Origin: UBA11740 sp049273695
Lineage (GTDB): Bacteria > Acidobacteriota > Blastocatellia > Pyrinomonadales > Pyrinomonadaceae
DNA: 64,000 bases
Assembly: GCA_049273695.1 (NCBI GenBank)
Contig: JBASRE010000042.1
Coordinates: 186,001-250,000, forward strand
Reading direction: 5' to 3'
Part shown: positions 60,065 through 64,000 of the stretch, piece after piece
Layout of the letters: every line of letters starts with the position of its first letter
Numbering within the stretch: position 1 is the stretch's first letter
The notes under the pieces: generated by a model
What the model saw: only the letters and a program-made list of their open reading frames with translations
Told to the model about the DNA's origin: nothing
Database searches by the model: none
Translations under genes and position numbers: made by a program

Positions 60065-60865
60065 CTACCTTCGTTGCGCAAACAACCATGGCAGTAATTC
60101 AGTTTCTTTCACGACAGCCGGCCAGATAATGTGACCGATGTCGGGATACTCTGTGTACTTCGCTTGGCCGCCGGCCTTCCTGATCGCGGCGACGATGGTG
60201 CGCGATCGTTCGACCGGCACTGCCTCATCCTGTGCGCCATGAAAAGCCCAGGTCGGCGTATTCGTTAATCGCGAGGCTTTCGATTCATCGCCGCCGCCGC
60301 AGAGGGGAACGCCGGCGGCAAACATCTTCGGGTGTTCCGCGATAAACGCGAACGTGCCAAAGCCGCCCATCGATTGCCCCGCGACGTACAAACGCGCGCC
60401 GTCAATCGAGTAGGTCTTCCGTAACTCAGCCAGCAGCTCGTTTACGAGATGGAGGTACCTGGTCCCCGTCACGGATCGATAATTCGCGATCCAACCTTCG
60501 TCCGGCGATTGCGGCGCGACGACAAAGCTGGGGTAACGCGCCTGCGTCCCGTTGCCGGTGAAGAGATCGATTAGAAAACCGTTACCGCCATCAATCTGTT
60601 TCCGATTGTCATCGCCGCGTCCGCCTCCGCCATGCAGATAAAGCACGAGGGGATACTTCTTTTTTCGGTCATAGTTTGCGGGAGTAAAAAGACGATAAGG
60701 CAGAGTCTCGCCGGCCGCATTCTTAAAAGTCCTGGCGATAAGAATCTTCTCTCGTTCCTGAGTCAGAGAGAGACCCGGAACAAGCAGAAGGAAAAGGAAG
60801 GCCAGGCTGAGTCTGGATCTGAGCAAGAGTTCGACCTCGCGGTCGATTATACCCAGCCGACTCAC
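60065..60865 (-). CDS. secreted alpha/beta-hydrolase (carboxylesterase/peptidase type)
   Basis: A 266-residue protein with a membrane-type signal (SRLSLAFLFLLLVPGLSL). The alpha/beta-hydrolase triad is present: Ser165 in AGQSMGGFG, Asp213 in HGAQDEAV and His245 in DIGHIIW, with the oxyanion loop LVLYLHGGGGRGDDN. The form is that of phospholipase/carboxylesterase or poly-3-hydroxybutyrate depolymerase-like enzymes; the substrate is not clear. Positioned alone on the minus strand. Confidence 0.9.
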   Translation of the reverse strand: MSRLGIIDREVELLLRSRLSLAFLFLLLVPGLSLTQEREKILIARTFKNAAGETLPYRLFTPANYDRKKKYPLVLYLHGGGGRGDDNRKQIDGGNGFLIDLFTGNGTQARYPSFVVAPQSPDEGWIANYRSVTGTRYLHLVNELLAELRKTYSIDGARLYVAGQSMGGFGTFAFIAEHPKMFAAGVPLCGGGDESKASRLTNTPTWAFHGAQDEAVPVERSRTIVAAIRKAGGQAKYTEYPDIGHIIWPAVVKETELLPWLFAQRR

Positions 60866-60910
60866 CGAGGCATATTAGTGGTCTCGGTTCGCGTCTGATT
60901 AACCGGCGGC

Positions 60911-61483
60911 CTAGTGAGATCTTTGATACGAGCTTTTCACGAGCTCGACTAATTCACTGTTGAGTTGCGCTTTGTCGGTCAGCACAAGCATGTGAGAGAT
61001 GCGCGGCATTGGTCCCGACAGTTTTGATTTGCTCACCGCGTCATCGAATGGCCGGTCACCCAGATCGAATCCGATGCGCAGCTCTTTTGGTTTGATATTG
61101 ATCGCGGCAAACTCGCGCTTTTCCAGAATGGAAACATAAGTCTTCTTCGGCAGCACTGACGAGTTCTCGAAATGCTTTTGCACGAACGCGATGAAGGATT
61201 CGTATAGCGGTCGCATATCCGCGGCCTTGGCGAATTGATTGGCGAGCAGATCGTCCGTGCTGCCGTAAACGGGCTTGCCGTTGTTCAGATAAATCCCCGC
61301 CAGCAACGACGCATTCATGTGACCGAAGCCCGCGCTTTCCTTCAGCCACTTGATGAGGTCGTTGCGCTTCGTGATGCCTGAAGAACTTAATTGCTTCATC
61401 CATTCCGGCACGGACTTGCCGGTTGATGTCTTCAAATTGTCGATGAATTCTTTTTCGATCTCACCGGATGTTTTCGTAGCCAC
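60911..61483 (-). CDS. DUF4287/DUF5655 protein
   Basis: A 190-residue protein. The N-terminal half is DUF4287 (KTGRS-like segment here as NLKTSTGKSVPEWMKQLSSS, then KWLKESAGFGHMNASLLAGI), and the C-terminal half is DUF5655 (LYESFIAFVQKHFENSSVLP, FAAINIKPKELRIGFDLGDR). Such proteins are found near stress and transport genes and may bind nucleic acids; function is unknown. It is followed by the DUF1761 gene upstream after 3 bp, so they are probably one operon. Confidence 0.85.
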   Translation of the reverse strand: MATKTSGEIEKEFIDNLKTSTGKSVPEWMKQLSSSGITKRNDLIKWLKESAGFGHMNASLLAGIYLNNGKPVYGSTDDLLANQFAKAADMRPLYESFIAFVQKHFENSSVLPKKTYVSILEKREFAAINIKPKELRIGFDLGDRPFDDAVSKSKLSGPMPRISHMLVLTDKAQLNSELVELVKSSYQRSH

Positions 61484-61486
61484 TCG

Positions 61487-61894
61487 TCACCTCCAGATTC
61501 CCAGAACAAATCCAATCAGTCCAAAATAGACAGTGATGTAACCGCAGTTGATCAGCATGTACTTCAATGAACGCTGCTCAAACAGCGAGATGATCACAAA
61601 CATCGTCGCCGCCCAGCCCACGCCGGCCAGCAGTCCCGCAATTAAGCCGAACCGCCAGGTCGTTCCGCTGCCGCCTAAAAAGAACGCCAGGTTATAGGAA
61701 ATGATCCACGCGAGCACGAGGGTCAGCGAGTAAGTTTTTGTCGGCTTTGCTTTGGCAATTTGCTCGTCGGTCAGGCCTGTTTGTCGCTGCCAGGCTTTGA
61801 AAAAGAATAGGGGCGAATACCATAACGCGCCGATTACCAGACTCAGCAGCGCGCACACAAAAACGGCCAGGTGGTTGATGTAGGGGTTTTCCAT
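61487..61894 (-). CDS. DUF1761 family membrane protein
   Basis: A 135-residue protein with four membrane helices. The family phrase LVIGALWYSPLFFFKAWQRQ is followed by a short helix-turn with TGLTDEQIAKAKPT and a SYNLAFFLGG helix, and the end YMLINCGYITVYFGLIGFVL. Role unknown. First gene of a two-gene minus-strand operon with the DUF4287 gene. Confidence 0.9.
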   Translation of the reverse strand: MENPYINHLAVFVCALLSLVIGALWYSPLFFFKAWQRQTGLTDEQIAKAKPTKTYSLTLVLAWIISYNLAFFLGGSGTTWRFGLIAGLLAGVGWAATMFVIISLFEQRSLKYMLINCGYITVYFGLIGFVLGIWR

Positions 61895-61997
61895 AGCGTG
61901 GCCGAATCTACGCGAGATTCGCCGCGCCGTATTGGAAAAAATTTACCTGTGGATGGAGCGCGGAGTTTTTGCAGAGAGTAGGTCGAGGCTCTCATTC

Positions 61998-62365
61998 ACA
62001 CCCGGCTTCAGCCGGATGATCTGGAAGCTCGCGGAGCAGCGGAAACCGTTTAAACGGTTTCCAGTTCTCAGCTCTTCGCAATTCACCTGGCTAAAGCCAG
62101 GTGTGACTGAAACCGCACCAGCCCGCGAAGCGGGCGATAGCATAAAGCCGGGGCGTTAGCCTCGGGTCGAGACCGGAAACGCGGCGAGCCCGCGGAGCGG
62201 GCGGCAGCCTTTAGCCGATTTGTATCGATTTCGAAGATCAAATGCCTGGCGGAAAGGGATGCTCATCATAAAATCTGTCGCCCGCTCCGCGGGCTGCGAA
62301 AGTCTCTTCTACCTGATCCCGGGGCTGACGCCCCGGGCTTTATGCTGGCGCGCACTCCGCGCGCT
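61998..62365. repeat. array of REP-like palindromes
   Basis: Eight or more palindromes in 370 bp: 61998-62017 (cccggcttcagccgg), a perfect 22-bp palindrome at 62041-62062, 62083-62102 (cacctggctaaagccaggtg), 62121-62135 (GCCCGCGAAGCGGGC), 62188-62202 (GCCCGCGGAGCGGGC), 62280-62294 (GCCCGCTCCGCGGGC), 62318-62337 and 62348-62364. The units at 62188 and 62280 are near reverse complements of each other. No gene lies in this array. Confidence 0.9.
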
Positions 62366-62413
62366 GCTTCTTCGTTCCTTAGGTTAATCTCAAGAAAAAC
62401 GCGCCCTTCATGC

Positions 62414-63232
62414 CTACGCCACCGGCACGTAATTCAACACGTCGCTCTTTCTCTGGAGGTATTCTTCCGGCGTGAAGCCTGAGAAAAATTTGAAGTTGTG
62501 AATGAAGTGGGCCTGATCGTAAAAGCCACAGTCCACTGAGATTCCGGTCCAATCAACTTCGCCGCTAGCTTCGATCTCGGCGATCGCTTTTTGGAAACGC
62601 ATTATTTTCAGATAGGCCTTGGGCGTGACTCCGACCTGCTGCTTGAACATTGAAATGAAATGCTTCTGCGAATAGCCGATCCGCTGGCTCACGCGACCGA
62701 GGTTGAGTTGATCGGGCGACCGAATAATTTCAGAGAGCGCATACTCGACCGCCGGATTAAAACTGAACTTTCTCTGAAAGTGTTTCAGTAAAAACCGTTC
62801 GGCCGCGGCAAACTTGAGGTCAACGTTGCGGATCTCGTGCAAGTGTTCGCGCAGATGACCAAGATCTCTTCCCCATAAAAGGTCGGCATCCACCACGCGG
62901 TCGGCCATCTCGTTCATCGGCACGGGAAAGAACGGATAGGCCATGCCTTTTTTGAAGGCGATGATGAACATGGCCGCCTGGCGGCCGGAAGGAATCGAAA
63001 TGTATTCGGTGCGCACGCCCGATGCCCAGACGTGATGGCAGGCCTGGATCTCTTTGAGCGTTTCGTTGTCGTAAATGTATTGCGGCGTATCGTGGAAATC
63101 GAAAATGATTTCCGTGTTGCCGTCCGGCAGGAAGCGATCGATCGCATGCTCGGGATTCAATCCTTCGTAATATACAAAAGTGTCAACAAACTGATTGAGC
63201 GGAAAGACGGGGATATGAATCTTGAGAATCAT
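62414..63232 (-). CDS. AraC family transcriptional regulator
   Basis: A 272-residue regulator. The C-terminal two helix-turn-helix units are clear: LNLGRVSQRIGYSQKHFISM, FKQQVGVTPKAYLKIMRFQK and DCGFYDQAHFIHNFKFFSGF TPEEYLQ (second unit written in two parts). The N-terminal domain (IHIPVFPLNQFVDTFVYYEG, ERFLPDG-like RFLPDGNTEIIFDF) is the DUF6597-type sensor common in this phylum. No clear target gene adjoins it. Confidence 0.93.
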   Translation of the reverse strand: MILKIHIPVFPLNQFVDTFVYYEGLNPEHAIDRFLPDGNTEIIFDFHDTPQYIYDNETLKEIQACHHVWASGVRTEYISIPSGRQAAMFIIAFKKGMAYPFFPVPMNEMADRVVDADLLWGRDLGHLREHLHEIRNVDLKFAAAERFLLKHFQRKFSFNPAVEYALSEIIRSPDQLNLGRVSQRIGYSQKHFISMFKQQVGVTPKAYLKIMRFQKAIAEIEASGEVDWTGISVDCGFYDQAHFIHNFKFFSGFTPEEYLQRKSDVLNYVPVA

Positions 63233-63247
63233 TTACGGGTGCATAGT

Positions 63248-63273
63248 TTGACAGGATTAACAGGATTTTCAAG
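63248..63273. repeat. ACAGGATT repeat, 3' side of the GxxExxY gene
   Basis: A run of ACAGGATT-type words (gacaggattaacaggatt) reaching into the gene's stop codon. Same motif as at 63805-63830 and 63965-63983. Confidence 0.75.
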
Positions 63274-63721
63274 ACGAATCATTCGGTTCGTCGGTCACGA
63301 TTTGTGAAGTCAACGTCGTGGCAGGCAGGATTGAATTTAAGAGCGACCCCTTCGGTTGGTACGCTCGAAACTTGCGCCTCACTTGGACTGAAGAGCCGAA
63401 GTTCAACAACAAGCCGACCTCTACAAGCGTGGCCGTTAGATAGTTCACAAGTTGAAGTTCGTGCTCCTTTGCAATTGCCTGCACTGCCTTCAGCTCGATA
63501 ACCACGCGCTCATCGACCCACAAGTCCGCGTAGAAATTGCCAATCACTGTTCCGTCATACAGAACGTTGATCGGCTCTTGCTGTTTGACTCTTAATCCCA
63601 ACTTTTCCAGTTCGATTCGAAGAGCGTTCTCATAGACTTTTTCAAGAAATCCGCAGCCAAGGGTATTGTGAACTTTGTATGCGCAACCGATGATTTTCTG
63701 GGTGAGATCATCGTCCGTCAT
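63269..63721 (-). CDS. GxxExxY protein
   Basis: A 150-residue protein with the family motif GCGFLEKVYENAL (GxxExxY) near residue 25 and the nuclease-like core YADLWVDERVVIELKAVQAI, where Asp and ELK fit a PD-(D/E)XK fold. Ends in LLLNFGSSVQVRRKF and a longer tail. Proteins of this family are widespread in environmental bacteria, often as solitary genes with repeats beside them; role unknown. The start at 63721 is the family-like MTDDDLTQK; an ORF to 63931 lacks support. Confidence 0.9.
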   Translation of the reverse strand: MTDDDLTQKIIGCAYKVHNTLGCGFLEKVYENALRIELEKLGLRVKQQEPINVLYDGTVIGNFYADLWVDERVVIELKAVQAIAKEHELQLVNYLTATLVEVGLLLNFGSSVQVRRKFRAYQPKGSLLNSILPATTLTSQIVTDEPNDSS

Positions 63722-63804
63722 GTCGACCTCCGTGAGAGCAATGAGGCGGTATTCTAATTTGATTTTCGGCCTACGTAGAACGAAGTTTTTCGGCAGGGTT
63801 ATTC

Positions 63805-63830
63805 GACAGGATTTACAAGATTTACATGAT
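63805..63830. repeat. ACAGGATT repeat, 5' side of the GxxExxY gene
   Basis: GACAGGATTTACAAGATTT repeats the motif found after the gene. A further copy, inverted, occupies 63965-63983 (gaatcttgtaaatcctgtc). Confidence 0.75.
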
Positions 63831-63964
63831 GCAGAGATAAAACAAGATATGTTGGAGCTGAAGCAAGCAGTTCTGACGCCTTGTCGAATTCTGTAGTGTC
63901 TGGGGGGTGCGGACAGACAAAGGGGTGACATAACACGCCGCTCCTGATTGCTCTTAAATCATGT

Positions 63965-63983
63965 GAATCTTGTAAATCCTGTC
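63965..63983. repeat. inverted ACAGGATT repeat at window end
   Basis: Nineteen bases that are the reverse complement of the repeat at 63805, with one mismatch; the two could bound a 180-bp hairpin. Confidence 0.7.
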
Positions 63984-64000
63984 TAAGTCTTTTGACTTGG

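Noticed and set aside
1..64000. tRNA, rRNA and transposase genes
   Set aside because: I read both strands for T-loop text, rRNA stretches and transposase motifs and saw none; a covariance search would be decisive.

Overview
The window looks like chromosomal DNA of a soil or sediment Acidobacteriota, probably class Blastocatellia. Evidence: a large Oar-like TonB-dependent receptor, a VWFA-related protein of the acidobacterial type, a TPR-CHAT protein next to an ECF sigma factor and an anti-sigma-like protein, many secreted proteins of unknown function, and intergenic regions rich in dispersed palindromes. Base composition is moderately GC-rich and even. I saw no rRNA, tRNA, CRISPR array, transposase or prophage. 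The lineage call is inference from gene content.

Layout. 1-8.1 kb: a DUF2442/DUF4160 pair, RDD membrane protein, thiolase, Oar-like receptor behind a possibly structured leader, QueG and a GH25 lysozyme. 8.5-18.7 kb: secreted retropepsin/PDZ protein, TPR-CHAT / ECF sigma / anti-sigma module, a lipoprotein built of SH3/Tudor-like repeats, two secreted unknowns, a thioredoxin-fold protein. 18.9-26 kb: HtrA protease, aldehyde dehydrogenase, TonB-C protein, LepA, a lone tail-tube-like protein, an STN-like secreted protein.

26.1-32.4 kb is the most interesting part: what appears to be an unclassified RiPP (ribosomally made, modified peptide) locus. It has three 57-residue precursor genes, two of them below 60 codons plus a spurious extension and one easily missed altogether, with an essentially invariant C-terminal half; an HprK-like kinase; a radical SAM enzyme; a PqqD-type recognition protein; an opposed 2-oxoglutarate/Fe(II) oxygenase; and possibly a membrane protein plus HTTM (gamma-carboxylase-like) protein. 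One precursor unit is a recent duplication that carried the last codons of the pqqD gene with it.

32.5-44.2 kb: two lamin-tail-domain secreted proteins, a geranylgeranyl-reductase-type flavoprotein, a MEMO/LigB-AMMECR1 fusion with REP-like palindromes inside its linker, secreted unknowns, YceH, the VWFA protein and a head-GIN lipoprotein. 44.2-47 kb: a pentapeptide-repeat membrane protein bracketed by complex palindromic blocks, with a third block beyond. 47-53.5 kb: thioesterase, a toxin-antitoxin pair with a frameshifted toxin, a DUF885 hydrolase, and a tightly overlapping GNAT / unknown / DinB / YjbR operon.

53.5-64 kb: a Cys-rich secreted peptide, a TIM-barrel-like secreted protein, a putative membrane terpene cyclase, a second RiPP locus (a two-core microviridin-type graspetide precursor followed by two ATP-grasp ligases), another toxin-antitoxin pair with a frameshifted toxin, an esterase, a palindrome array, an AraC regulator and a GxxExxY protein flanked by a dispersed repeat. 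Four copies of one hairpin repeat family built on CGCAAAG-like units lie between genes across the window.
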